Position numbers and translations under genes: made by a program. DNA of 64,000 bases from Metellina segmentata. Its lineage: Eukaryota > Arthropoda > Arachnida > Araneae > Tetragnathidae. The stretch's first letter is position 1. Each line of letters begins with the position of its first letter. Under the pieces are notes generated by a model. It was not told where the DNA came from, made no database searches, and saw nothing but the letters and a program-made list of their open reading frames with translations. This document shows positions 9,896-23,300 of this stretch, in pieces. The stretch spans positions 89,673,978 through 89,737,977 of the forward strand of contig OX375873.1 of NCBI GenBank assembly GCA_947359465.1, given 5' to 3'.

Positions 9896-10345
9896 GAGAG
9901 ATTGCGTTGGAAACCTGAGGAATTTTGTAAAAGAATTTGATGGAACGTGCCTTGATGAATTCCGCAATAGGTTCAACTTTTAGATCATTGTGAATAATTT
10001 CACGGCGAGGGAAGTTCTGCATCCAGTGGGAATGCCACTTATGTAAATGTTGAAAAGTTGAGGAGAAAGAAAGGAACCTTATGGAACACCGACTTTAATA
10101 GTACGTTGGTGAGAAATGGCGGGGTTAACTTTAACTTGAAAAGTGTGGTGTGAGGAAACTTTGGATAATGTCAACAAGTTGAGGGGCGACTTAAAGGTGG
10201 ATAAGTTTATGAATGAGACCTTCATGCCAAACGCGATCGAATGCTTTGGCAATGTAAAGAAATAAGATCCCGGGATGTGACGAGTTAGAATTCGTGATGA
10301 ACGAACTCGGTGACCTTAAGTAGTTGATTGATGACGACGATGGAA
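9896..10345 (-). pseudogene. LINE reverse transcriptase fragment
   Basis: On the - strand near 10255-10190 the frame reads AKAFDRVWHEGLIHKL, a reverse-transcriptase motif of non-LTR elements (Jockey/R1-like). Further down, near 10090-10033, it reads GVP, a stop, then GSFLSPQLFNIYISGIP, matching the GVPQGS..SP.LFN.Y..DIP block. The QG codon is mutated to a stop and frames change between motifs. The YADD catalytic motif is not found. This is a short dead fragment. Confidence 0.8.
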
Positions 10346-10794
10346 CGACTCGATGACCCTAAGTAGTAGTATGATGTTTGCGTTGAAAACCGAATTGTTC
10401 CGTAATTATAATGCTATGTCTGTCAATGCAGTTGTCTTTTAAGAAGAATAAATTCATAAAAGAAAAACATATTAAAAATTATATTACATACAAAAAATTA
10501 AATCATATTCATATTGGTGTATGTCAGAAAATGTCACTTGGATGTGGTAGAGCTGTTGAGCAGCACAACTCCGAACTCCATCCATACGTCTCGGTGTTAT
10601 GGCGCTCACTGCGCTAGAAACCTGAGAGTTGTAGACGGACAGGCTCCATTATTCCCTGGGTGTATTTATTTAATCTGTGTCAGTAAAATCTAGGAAGCAT
10701 GGCGTAGTTTTCATTTGCGCTTAGATATACATAGTATGCAACAGGTTATAGGGATAATCCCAAAAATAAGTTATTGTCAATGAACAATAGCGGA
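10346..10794. other. No gene recognised
   Basis: There is no coding similarity. A piece near 10655-10695 (CTGGGTGTATTT, then CAGTAAAATCTAGG) resembles part of the SINE family at 19075-19255. Confidence 0.4.
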
Positions 10795-11465
10795 ACACGA
10801 ACCACCCTTCTTTATTCAAACAAACTTAACAACAGAGTAAACTCATATGTGGGATTCGATAGGAAAAAACTTCTATAAATTCATATGCATGAAATTTTCC
10901 TAAGGTAATGTCTTCATATTAAATTTAGCACCAACTTCATAACTTCCATAAGCAACTCCCTGTTTTTACACTAAATTTCGAATCTATATCATAATTTAAC
11001 TTAGCAGGTTTCATGTCATTCATAAATACAGAAAGAGTGGAGCTCTTCTAATGTTAAATCAATTTTCCAGACTTTCATAAAATTCTTGAAGCGCTAATGT
11101 TTTGTAACATGGTGCTATATCCAAACAAAATGGTCATATTGTTTTAGCTTTTAAATAATTGTTCACTTTCTAAAACATTAATTATTAAATTAATATTAGA
11201 AAAATTATGAATAAGAACCTTTGTATATTTTGAAAATGTTATTTTAAAGTGAATTTAATCTAAAAGATGAATTTTATTCTAAAAGACTTTTAATATGACC
11301 AAAAAAAGTTTCAGCTCTTTCCTCTGGAAACGTTTTGAGTTACACTTAAACTTTTGTCACTACGGTGATTTTAGAGGGCATCCAAAAGGTGAAAAAAATA
11401 TGACAAACCTGAGGAATGTATAAATTTTTTAAAAATGTTTGGAAACATCATTTATGTAATCCAAC
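10795..11465. repeat. Dispersed repeat DR1, copy 2, left part
   Basis: Collinear with 94-700. The copy is interrupted after AATCCAAC (11458-11465) by the element at 11466-13183 and resumes at 13184. Confidence 0.7.
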
Positions 11466-13183
11466 CATGGAAGTAGGAAAGATAAGGAAGTGCACCAACA
11501 ATGCTTCGCTTCTGGTTTAACTGAAGCCGATATTTCCATGGTTTTAAGGCACCAAGATGGCGGCCGCGCATGCGCAGTTAAAAACTTTTTATAAGGCGCA
11601 TTTTTTTTTTTTTTTTTTTTCATATTAAGATGTATTCATTCATTTTGCAAGTAATAATTTAAGGCTAAATAAATGAAAAATTTCTAATTTTGGCAATATT
11701 TTGTTTTTTAAATGATAATTTAAGTATGATAAATAAAAAGAATTAACTACCTTTTTCCCGTTTGCTTTTAAATTTTTTGATTGAATATGCTATTATATAA
11801 TCACAATAAAGAAACAGAAAACTCTGTATCCGTCATTCTTGTTTCTATAAACTGTATCCAAATTGGTTTCCACAATTAAACATTGAAATCCATTTTATTG
11901 ATTTCCTGCATACATTGAAATACACACACTTTTGGCCCAATCAACCATTCTAAATATTTATTTTCTTGTGGTATTTTACTTATTATGCACCGCTTTATGA
12001 TTATGCACTGATTATCCATGCATCTCTACGTTCTGGGTCTTTGGGAAACCTGAAATGAAAAGTATTTTAATTACATACAATAAATTGATAGATGCATTAA
12101 AATCTATGTATATTGATCCTGTCTAAGGATGAACATGTCTAACCATATATTTTCCCAAGTTCCAACTGTATTACAGGTTTTACTGTTTATCTTAGACTCT
12201 TAAAACAAACATTTATAAACATGAACTAATTCAATCTAAAAAACCACAAAATCAAACTTCTTTACAATTACTTACTTTAATAAAAATAAATATGCGTAAT
12301 TTGAAAAACTTCATACAGTTACAATGTTTTAAGTATTTGCTTGTCTTCTAAAAAACTCATTAACAAGTTGCTCACAGTCCAAGGTTTCTGTAGCATTCAA
12401 GCAGTTACTTAGTTGCTCAACACAAAAGAACTTAACTAACAAAAAAATGTGTTTTAGAAAACAAAAAGCAATGTTTATAATTCGAATTTTATAACTGTGG
12501 TGGAGTGGTCGTTCACGGTAAGACGTTTGTCGCCAACTAATTTTTGTCGCCAAATCAAGATGGCGGCCGAATTCCGTAACAGCAGATAGGGTTGCAATAA
12601 CAAAAACGGCAGATGTGAAGAAAATCCGCAAAGGGTGAAGGTTACCATATTTGGCGACAAATCGCCTTCTTACCGTGAACGACCACTCCACCCTAACTCT
12701 TATTACAACTGGTAGGTTAAAAAATCAAAATCGTACAATTCTGTTAATTAATAAATAAAATCAATAATCTCTTTGGATAAATCAGTCAACTTTTCATAAT
12801 AATTCTTTAAATGTTTATAAATCGTCTAATTTTGAATATAATTCTGCTTGGACACTTAGAAGTTACAGGTCAAAAAGCTATCAGCCTAAAGATACATCAA
12901 ATTAAACTTACCTATGTAACGATATTCCAGGGATCTTCTTTGTATTTCGGTTTGTACTCCCGTAGGTGACGCAAGACATCATATTCAAATCAAAACTAAG
13001 AAAATGGTGCTAATTATTTCGTTAAAATCGTCAATAAAAAACTATGGAAGTTCAAAAATGGTATAACCACGTTGATTAACATGCACGAGCACGTTTTTAA
13101 AGCACCAAGATGGCGGCGCGGTTATGGTTTTGGCTTCAACAGTATAAAGTAAAGGCACTTCCATTATCTTTCCTACTTCCATG
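11466..13183. mobile_element. 1.7-kb DNA transposon with CATGGAAG inverted repeats and 8-bp duplication
   Basis: The left end reads CATGGAAGTAGGAAAGATAA; the right end, reverse-complemented, reads the same 20 bases. Both flanks are AATCCAAC (11458-11465 and 13184-13191). The host sequence matches DR1 copy 1 without this piece, confirming an insertion. A CATG terminus with an 8-bp duplication fits P-type elements, while 8-bp duplications also fit hAT; no transposase is visible. Subterminal direct repeats TTTTAARGCACCAAGATGGC lie near both ends. Confidence 0.85.
12499..12692. mobile_element. 194-bp MITE nested in the 1.7-kb element
   Basis: Perfect terminal inverted repeats GGTGGAGTGGTCGTTCACGG, continuing TAAGA, flank a short core. 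Flanks ATAACTGT (12491-12498) and CTAACTCT (12693-12700) match at 6 of 8 positions and may be an aged 8-bp duplication. TTTGTCGCCAA also recurs inverted near both ends. There is no ORF of its own. Confidence 0.8.
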
Positions 13184-13580
13184 AATCCAACGGACATTGC
13201 CTTCCACCGGTCATGTGTTGTACAACTGAACAATGATCAATGTAATTGCAGAAATGGCCGAAACTATGTTTTTACGATAAAAGTTATTATTAACTGTTGT
13301 TATGAAAACTTTAACAGCTATCATAGACTGTTAAAAATGGAAGCTAGCGGTAAAATTATACAGTAAATATTGATTATCATTAGTTCCAAATTTCTCGTCT
13401 ATCAAGATCTGGTCAATTTTACTAGTGACGAGATATCTTTTCGAGGCAACCATCAAGAGGTTTAAGGTAGGTTGGAATCTTCTTTTAGTCGAGCAACAAA
13501 TAAACAGTTCCTAATCCACTAGAAATAATCCCGATCTACGAATAGCAACTTTCGATGTAGAGATTATATATCATATATCA
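13184..13580. repeat. Dispersed repeat DR1, copy 2, right part
   Basis: The segment resumes with the target duplication AATCCAAC and follows copy 1 from about 700 to 1120: GTCATGTGTTGT, ATCAAGATCTGGTCAATTTT and CAACAAATAAACAGTTCCTA. Confidence 0.7.
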
Positions 13581-14154
13581 ATTCGGAATTAATTCCGGGT
13601 TTTTTTTTTACGAAGTGCTAAAAGGAAGACAACTGACGTCGCTTTCAAAATGCGTACAGGAAACACGTATAGCCTCTGAAATACTACCTCTACTTAGTTT
13701 GATAGAAAATGCTTTTCAAAAAAGGAAAATATGGCTTGTGTAGAACGAAGAACGCTATTAATTTAAATGTTATTTTTCCTTTAAATTTTTAATTTATTAA
13801 TTAGGAAACATAATTTATCTTGTTGCATTTACTACACATTTTAATGGATAAAAACAAAATAATATGTAAAGAAACTTTGAAACATCCGTTAACATATTAA
13901 CCTTTTAACCTAAAACTATAAATACTGAATACTTAAAAGTTTCAAATATCGTCTGAGAATTTTTCATTTCACTTTTTATGGTTTATTTTTATTCAAATAG
14001 ATATTTTTAATTAAGAATGCATCGTCAGTTTTCGTCTGCAAAATATTTATCCTGTAATTCTTAAAGTTGAAAGGCTAATAAAATCGATACATATTTCCAA
14101 AGAATTTCAGGATTACTAAATAGACAGTAAAACGTTGGCTGCATATATATTGAA
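13581..14154. promoter_or_regulatory. Presumed upstream region of SPO11
   Basis: No gene or repeat is recognised between DR1 and the SPO11 start codon. A promoter should lie here or further upstream in an unseen 5' UTR exon, but I cannot point to a TATA or initiator element. Confidence 0.3.
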
Positions 14155-14363
14155 ATGGCACAAAGTATTCAACCAAGATTTGGATCGGATGAGACATTTT
14201 GGACGAATATAGAAAAATTGCGTCGAATATTAGTGACATTGACAAATTATAATGTATTGGAAGTAAAAGCAGAAAATTCCAGGCAAAAAACAGAACCTCA
14301 AATTGAAACAATTCAAAAGATGTGTACGAGTGAAAATGAAATGGAATCTAACAAAGAGAGAAA
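14155..14363 (+). CDS. SPO11: SPO11 exon 1 (start codon)
   Basis: It starts [19 protein letters not shown] and ends at a consensus GTAAGT donor in phase 2, which fits exon 2 (AA joined to C gives Asn). The SPO11 N-terminus is poorly conserved, so the start rests on splice phase, the ATG and location. An alternative upstream start exon cannot be excluded. Confidence 0.7.
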
Positions 14364-17300
14364 GTAAGTAAAAATATTTTTTTTCTGTTCTTAATTATCC
14401 ATTTAATGAAATAAAGTGCGAAATATTCTGAAACTGGTGGTGATCCATTCAAAGTAAAATGCACAGAGTTCCCTTTTAATGCCATTTTATGTTATATGTA
14501 TTTTGATTTTGAATAGAGAATGAAGTAAGCTATTTGCCAACAATACAGATTGAAAAATACTTTTAAGATAAAAGTTTCGATTTAAAACCTACATCTTTCT
14601 ATTAGTATGTGTACACTTATTTAACGCAATATTTAAGTAGAAATTCAAATTTAAAATAATTCTCTTGGAAGGATTTTAATTTACCTCAGCATTACTTCTT
14701 GTTTATTTCTGCGTCTATTTTGATCTGCTATTAATAAATAGATCGACGCTTGATCTAACACATAATATCATATTCATTTTTCATCAGAAAGGTTTCCTAC
14801 AAAAATTACAACCTGTAAATTTATGTATCACATAGGGAACTGTTGGTTCGTTGAAAGCAAAAATTCCAATCCAGTGCATACGTAGTACTGCTGAGAACTG
14901 GATGTATAGATATTTTTTTCCAAAAACTATAATGTATCAGACTAATAGTTTAATTGTAAAATAAATTATATAATTTACAAAACATTTCATCAACAATTTT
15001 ATTTCATATGCACTTAATTTCATCTCAAAATGTAGAATACTAATTCAATTTTAAATTCACCCGTAGCCTTTTACTTTTCAAGAATTCAAATTTAATACTT
15101 CCACGGAATATTAGCTAAATACGTTCTCTATCAAATTAATGTATTTTTGTAGTCTGTCTTAGAGAATCACTCGTTGAAGCTGGTGAACAAATAACAAACA
15201 CTCCTTGACATCTACAAATTCTTTATTTTATCTACTATTTACATAGTGAACTTAACGTGTTTTCAGATACATCTGAAATACCCGACCACTTTCGGCTTCC
15301 ACGCCACACATACCTTCGCTAGCTAACTCTTTCTTAATGTTCTTGATCAGTAAATGTCGATGTCATGTTGACAGTACTGCCCTCTATAAGTGAGGGAGAC
15401 ATTAATAACATCATTGCTACAATTTTAAAATTTAAGTAATTTTATTTTACAAAATAAGGCGTTTTTAAAAAAAAGTCCTTTTAATCTTTCCCTCTGCTAC
15501 CTAATGTTAACATTACGTAATAATATGGATTTACGTTACGTATGAGAGGCTTTTTCTGTCAATAAATATAGGTGGCGGTAGGGTTTCTATGGTGTTTCCG
15601 GTACGTATTCTGAACGTGACGTCAGTTGGCTTGATTTTCGAGTACAATTTTCAGCTCGTTGCCGATAAAAATTCTAAAGAACGAATTTTTAATTGACTTA
15701 TCGCACTCCTGCAAAAAAAGTGACACGACTCAAAAAATAAAAATTTTGATTTTATGTCATTGAAAAATGTGTATGAGGTGCGTGTTATATTACTATTCTA
15801 TAGAATATAATAGAATTTAAAGACATAAACACTTACCTAAAATTTAAAAGAAGCTTATGCTACTTCAATATAAGTTTTATAGTATCCTTTAAGTTGATGT
15901 TTCTCAAATTCTGCGATTTTGAGTTGTGTCACTTTTCTTGTCGGGGTGCGATATGATGGTTTATTGATTAGCACCAATTAGATTAAAAGCCGAAACGGTC
16001 ATAAACTTACATTTCAAGTACACCCTGGTATGTATCATGTGAGAGCATCTATAAGAGAGCAGGAGTAAAGTCTTTGCAGGCCGTGTGATAAGCTTACACT
16101 GAAAATCCCTCATGAAAACTAGACTTACATTCTTGAGAATTTGTAATCTGTGAAAAAATCTTTTTTCTTTACTTATCTAGCCATCATTTACTTACCAAAA
16201 TTGAGAATATCTTGAAGGAATTTCTCTCCAAGAATGACAGTAATCAAATTGCAACTATACAGATTCCGAATAGACGAATATGGAAAAACACAAGGTAACC
16301 ATCTAAATAAAAACTATTTATGTAAATAAACAATATTCAAAAAATAAATTTAACACAAAACAATATGAATTTTATCGGAAAGCAATAAGAAATTTCCACT
16401 TTTGGAAGAAAAAATTACCATTCAAAATAATACTTATGCCTTCAAGTAAAAATGAAATGAATGTTGTAAAACGATGAATTCTTTGGTTTATGTTTATAAT
16501 ATCCATCTCTTTATTCACCCCTCCTCTTTCTCATAGTATACATTCTTTGAATCAAGTAGTTGTAATGCATTTGCGTAAAACGAAAGAATATATTATTTAC
16601 CAATGTTTAAATTTTTATCAGGCTATTATTTAACTTTATATTAAATCAGCAACTAACCATATCGCATCTGACAAGAAAAGTGACGCAGGTCAAAAAATAA
16701 AAATTTTGATGTTCATAATATCATTAGCCATTTGTGTGGTTGCTACTTATATCTTTCCATACATCAATTGACGAATTAAAAAATTATTAAGTAATTCAGA
16801 GAAACAAAAGAACTTGACAAACAAAACTTTGCCTATATTGATTGATTGAACAAGGTAAAACACAAATATTTATTAATAACTACAGTACTCTCACACATGA
16901 TATTCAACTTAAGAAATTAGACTTATGTAAATTTTAGTACTATAATAAAAACCATTTTGTAATAAACCAAAGGAACATTTTATACAATATTTATGTTTTA
17001 TAACCTTAACTACAGCTTTCAAAACATTGTAATCAGATATTAAAGTTATAATTTTGCCAAGTTTTAGAAACGCTGATTGCTCAATTATACAAGATAAAGG
17101 TGTTATAATCTAACTTCAACGAGGGGTTGACAGTTGAGTTATGAAAGAGTGCATTATTGTGCGACTACGACGAGAAGGTGTTTGACCTTGGGTCAGTCGA
17201 ATTTTGAAGGGGTGGGAAAGATTGTGGTTCAGTAAACAAAACGCTTCCACAATTTGTGTCTGAAGAGTCGATTCTGGTTCTTTACATTCATTATCCCAGT

Positions 17301-20300
17301 AATTATTAACATAAATTCATTACCACAGCAGTGATAATGAATTTTGGGGTAACCATCCATGGCGATCGCCACCTGTGCTTTTGCGTATGACAGCCTCTTA
17401 AAGAGTTATCATACCTTTTTAAAAATCGTCTGACTTCCTTTCGTCGGAGCTGCACTATATGTCATTTGATTTGCAGTTGATATACATCGTTGCAACGATT
17501 TATTTACCTTGGAGCTTTATAATGCTACATCATGCACACTGCAGCGAACATTAAATAGATCGACATAACTTCAAATGTTATTTCTTGCCTTTTTTCAGCG
17601 TCAACAGCTACTCGCATCTGTATTAGTATGGGTCATTTTTACCCAGCATTTCCCCTGGGTTTTTTTTCTCTCTTTTCACTCTAAATCTAAAAAAAGGAGA
17701 GCTTAGCCGGATGTTTCTCTTCCCGTACTTCACTCGACATATTTTTTTCAACGCACTCTCATCTACTGCAAAATAAATAATAACAGGCAAAAAGTGGTGA
17801 GGCGTAGAACCCCAGCTGGGAAGAGATTACAGTGAGATTTGAGTCCAACCGTTCAAAGCTGTAATAAATATCCCCCCTTTCCAGGAAAAATTACTGTTAC
17901 CTAAAGTCGTTTTATCTGCCAAACAGCTGCTTAAATAGAGAAAATGGGAGCTTTGCCTTCCCATGTGGCTTTAAGATTTAAACTAATTGAAATAATCCCC
18001 AAAAAACATGGATGTGGATAAAATATTGTCCACGTTCATTTTCTTTGCATTGCGTGACATGTGTGAAAAATAACTCAAAAAATGTTTTGATAAATCTAAC
18101 GCGTGCGTGAGTGAAGAATATCGCAGAAGAGGGATTATGTTGAATGATTTATCTCTTATTATTACAACATTAAATATTATATTAACTATGAAAATTTAAC
18201 CTTCTAGCTGTGAGATATAAGTTCGTCCAAGAATCATTCTCCGTTGCAAATCCTATTTTCTCCCTACTTTTGTTTATTTCTTATTATTTTTAGCACAGAT
18301 AAAATTTTATCACCACTTCAAGTCTAAAAATCTTAACTTTCCGTGATTAGTTATATTTTTAGGATTAGTTAATATTTATCTCAGAATTTTTTCTGAGGGA
18401 CATTCCTTCTTATCCAAAAGTTTTTGTGAATAATGGTGTTTAATCACACTAAGATAACACCTATTACCAAGTAGTCTTAAATATCCATTAGGCACCCTGT
18501 CAATAAATGAGATTACATAATTAATTCTTCCTTGGTCTCTTCGTTGCAGTTTCTATTCTAGTATTGGAAGCGTAAAAAAAATCCGTTTTTACTTTAAGAC
18601 AAATTATTTAGTAAGACAAATTATTTAGTAAGTAACTTATTTAACGCAGGACTTTATGCCCAAATATAGTGAATAGTTTGTTATCAGATCTCGGTGTGTT
18701 TATGCTACTTGTAACACGAAATTTAATTATTTCTTCCAGTAAAAGAAATTTTGATGTTTATTTCATCACTTATTACAATATTACCACTAAGCTTCACTGT
18801 TTATAGTAGAATATATTGGCATCCTGAATAGTGATAAAAATTATGTCATCAGTATATATTAAATTAAGCATAACATGTCTTTACTTACTAATATTCATAG
18901 GGGTGTGTATAAATGAAAAAACACGAATGCTACTCGCAACTATTGCACTTCTCTAGTATTACATCGTACATTCTTCGATGACTAGATAAAAAAAAATTGG
19001 AAAATACGGTACGAATTTTTTACTCATCTAGCGAGTTTTCTTACCAATAATTGAAGCCGTCGTACATCAATGGACTATCAACCTGCGAGTTAAGGGCTGC
19101 GCAAGTTCGATTCCTGTAATTTATCCTGGGTGTATTTCTTGTGTACCAGTAAAACTTTCCTTCTGTATGTTATGTCCATTACTTGACTTTGCCTGTCCTG
19201 TGTTTGGCACAGCTGGACAAAATATATAGCCCCCGTGTTATAAAAACTCAACCAACCATCACCAATACAGATTTTACGTATAACAGTAGTACACTATTCA
19301 CAGATTTTTCATAGATTTTCTACAATATTCCTGTCATGTAGTTTTGTACACGTACAGGAAAAGTGCGATTTTTATAAGAAATAAACTTTTTAATAGTACA
19401 AATATTTCTACTACAATTACACAAAAATAAAGATTACTATAATAAAAAAAATTTTCAATTTCAAATGGAGAAAATCATTGATGAATTTATATTTATGAAT
19501 TTGCAGCTTCTGTCAACAAGTGTATTTTTGACAGACTCAAACAAACGTTATTTAATTATTTAATAAAAACTAATTAATTTTAGCTTCAAGATTAACAGTG
19601 GAATCCAATTAATAGAAAATCCAATATTGAAAACTTTAGGAACTCAAAGAAGTGGCTCAACAAAACTAGGTAATCCTAAAAATAAGGAAGATTAGAATAA
19701 TCATATTTCTATTTAATATTCATAAGTACACAATATTCATACACTATTAAATTATATTTGCAGTTCGCTTCCTACATGTCCTTACGAAAATTCATAAACT
19801 CATAAAGACAAATACTTATCGAACAAAAAGGTATGGAATTTCATTATTTTGCATGTCATAACGTCATTAATTTGTCTAAACGTAATTAAATGACAGAATT
19901 ATTTATTTCACATTTAATCCTATAGAGAGATTTACTACGAAGACGTCACATTATTCAAAACGCAAGCTGTTCTGGATGAAATTTTAGACGACATAGCTTG
20001 TCTCCTAAAAACTCCGAAAATAAAACTTCATGTGGTTAAGTTTCGTCGGGAATATAAGCATTGTAGTTAATTATGCAATTATAATAATATATTTAATCTA
20101 AAATAAACGGAATACCTCTATTTTTTTTAGCTCACAACATCGAAAGGCTGTATTGCAGGTAATTTAAGATACAAAGAATACGAAGGTAGCTACGTGGACT
20201 GCAATAAGACATCACAGGTCAGTTAATTTTTTACCCAACAAAACATTGAAATATCTATAACCAGGTATCTCTAACGGTTTTTTATATCCCTTTGTTCAAA

Positions 20301-23300
20301 ACACCCTATTTAAAGGAACTCTATAAGAAATAAAATACCAAATTGCACCTTTTAATGTAATAACACTATTGCATATTTTTGTAGTACTTTCAGATCTCAG
20401 ACTCGAATCCATCATGTTTTCAAAAATTATATACCTAAACATAATAAATGGATTCTGATGAAATTAATGCACTAATAAATAGTTCATGTAAACAAGTGAT
20501 CGTTAAAATTCTTAAGTTGTGGTTGAAATAACATCCAACAAAATCGAAAAGATAACACAACAGTGAATACTCATTACATCCTTATGCGTTTTTAGAATAT
20601 CAAAAGGTATCAAGCATCTTTTGATATTTATAATATCAAAAGATCATTGATTCATATTATTCCATATAATTAGCATTTCTCAAAACTAAAAATTAAACGA
20701 TTATTTAACAAAATTATGGTCGAGAGTTTTTCTCAAATAATATAAACTACTATCGATCTAATAGTGTTTATTAAATAATTTTTAATTTCCAAATGTTTTG
20801 GTTGTCAAGAACACAGGTTTTAAAATACCATTGTTGCTTGTATCATCAATTTATAGCAGAACTTGACCCGCGTTTGGGTGGCCGTTTTGTAAGAATATGT
20901 CTACAGATTTTAAGTTTGCGCAATCAAGAAATTCATGAAAACTTTGCATTTTCTGCGAAACACTTTTCGTTTAAAATGAATTTGGTACCAGTTGTATCAA
21001 ACGTAACCAACCACTGTAGCAGTAGGTTATTCAAGGAGTAGTTTTTAACCTTACATTTTATTCAATCTGCTGTTTCATACAGCTTTAATTGTCCAACTAT
21101 AGCATGGAACAATATACCATATTCAGTCACCTTATCCAGGATTATTTTATTTCTTTAGTTCAATACGCTCCTTTTTTGTAACCTCCACATAATACCCTAT
21201 TTAAACATGTTTTCGCACAATGGAATTTTGTATAAAAGATGTAATGAAATAAATTAAAATTATACTAATACAGCATTTATTTATTTCAATGGAATGAATG
21301 AATTTGAACTATTTTTCTATAAAAGATCTTTCTGTGGGAATTATGTTTTACGAATGAATAAGAATGCGAACTAGTTTTTAAAGCGTTATTATCTGCATTA
21401 AAAGACAGGGTGGATAACCAAGTGTATGAACCATCTAACTCAGTTTTGAAACTTTGCAACATGGAATAGGCGGAGAGAACGAAACAGACAGCGTTTTTAT
21501 TTCTCCCTCTTGTAAACGTAAAGTATTACTTGTCCGAAAACTCGTGAAATGTATTAAAATTTCACACTAGGAAAGTATGCAGGTTTTAGATATTACCAAT
21601 TATTATCAAAATATTTACAAAAACGTAAAATTAACGTAATTTAACAAATATTCTACAATAGTTTCATTGAATTTCTAATGAAATTATGTATTTTGCTCAG
21701 AGAGAGATGACGGGCCGAGGTAACCCAGTTGGAAGACTAGAAACGGATTAACGGATTAGTAAACAGACGGGTGCGAGTTCGAAATTAGGTCCAACGAAAA
21801 ACCGTCGTGTACGCAAGGGCTGGTGCAAGTTAAATCTATCGTGACCTCAAATGTACTCACGTTGGCGTGGTGTAAAAATTTGGAGTATGGGGTACAGCTC
21901 AGGTGTTGACCTCGTCATCTGACCGCGGTACAAAATTACGTGGTGGTGTTCTCAATCTTTCTCTTCGAGGTAGATCACGGACCATCACCAGTAGTCAGTT
22001 GTTAATTAACTATCTACCTCACTGAAAAGATGACACTGCATTTGTAATAATTCCGTTTACTGTGAAACAGAATTTAATTGTTTTGTAAACACACATTTGA
22101 TGCTAAAACTGAAAATGTTCTCATAGATGACATTTTTTCTTTATAGGGGATTTTACTCTCCAACGATATAGGTTGTATTGATTGTATCCTTTTGAAGGTA
22201 TTTTCCATTTTTACTTATGGAACTACTTTTTTCCCACTTACTTTAAAAGAAAATAACCACCCTTAACACCGTTAGATATTCAATCTGACGCCCGTTTCAT
22301 TTTAGTAGTTGAGAAAAGTGCGGTTTTTCAGATGCTTTTGGATAGTCACATTACCGAACATCTGTATCCATGCATTATGATAACTGTAAGTATATTTCAA
22401 AATCGTAATAGAAATATTGGTCTGAGTTATCAAACAATGAAAAGATGTTTTTCTATCAGAACTTAAATTCGTTAATTTATTAGTATTTTCTATAATCTAA
22501 ATAACTAGTTCCAGGTTATATAGTATTTAGTTGGAATCGGGTAGAAAATACTCCAACGTAATGTGAATATTTTATGCAAAACATTCGGTTTTCCAAGTTT
22601 TTGTACAGTTAAATTATTTGTTTAAAAATTTAACTATTCATTTGTTTTGGAAGCTCATAAAAAAGAACAAAACTTATTGTTTAGTTTAGAAGGAAGAATC
22701 ATCTTAGAACGCAACGCAAACTAACCGCCTAATTGGTATAGGAGCCATAGATCTAGTCTGGTATCCAATTGCTCGAGGGTTCGAACCTCGGTTTGTGAAA
22801 GCGCATGAAAGTTGGTGGTTGTCCCTATTAAGAGTAGCGGTGGCTCACTCATTGTGCATAAGTACTCCTTCACAAATAGTTGTCAGTTCGCAACTAGTAG
22901 AACCGAGAAGTCAGTGGTCGGACATTAAATTTTTTTTAATACAAACTGAGTTTAAAACAAAGTCTCATTATTCATAATTTATCTAGAACAATGATAACAA
23001 AGCAAACAAATTTTATTTACACATTCAGTTGCATATTCTACAAATCATGTGGCATAAGTGATGTAACTTTACATAAATATTTTGGTTTTGAAAATTTTCT
23101 GCATAAATGATTAAGTGTGATTCAATATCTCTTTTCGAAATCATTAAATGATGTTGAAAAATTAGAAAAATAGAGCTAATCTTAAAAAACGGCTTTTGTA
23201 TCATTACCAACTAACCAACCAAAACATATAACCATAACCAAGATTTTGTTGACCCAAAAGTTGTTGTTTTTGATCAATTTTTGGACAATGCAATCTACAA

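Noticed and set aside
12329..12691. 120-codon - strand ORF
   Set aside because: It spans the nested MITE and its ends; composition follows the inverted repeats and no domain is seen.
22731..22813. Functional tRNA gene
   Set aside because: The anticodon arm is poorly paired and a SINE-like tail follows, so it is listed as a tRNA-derived repeat.
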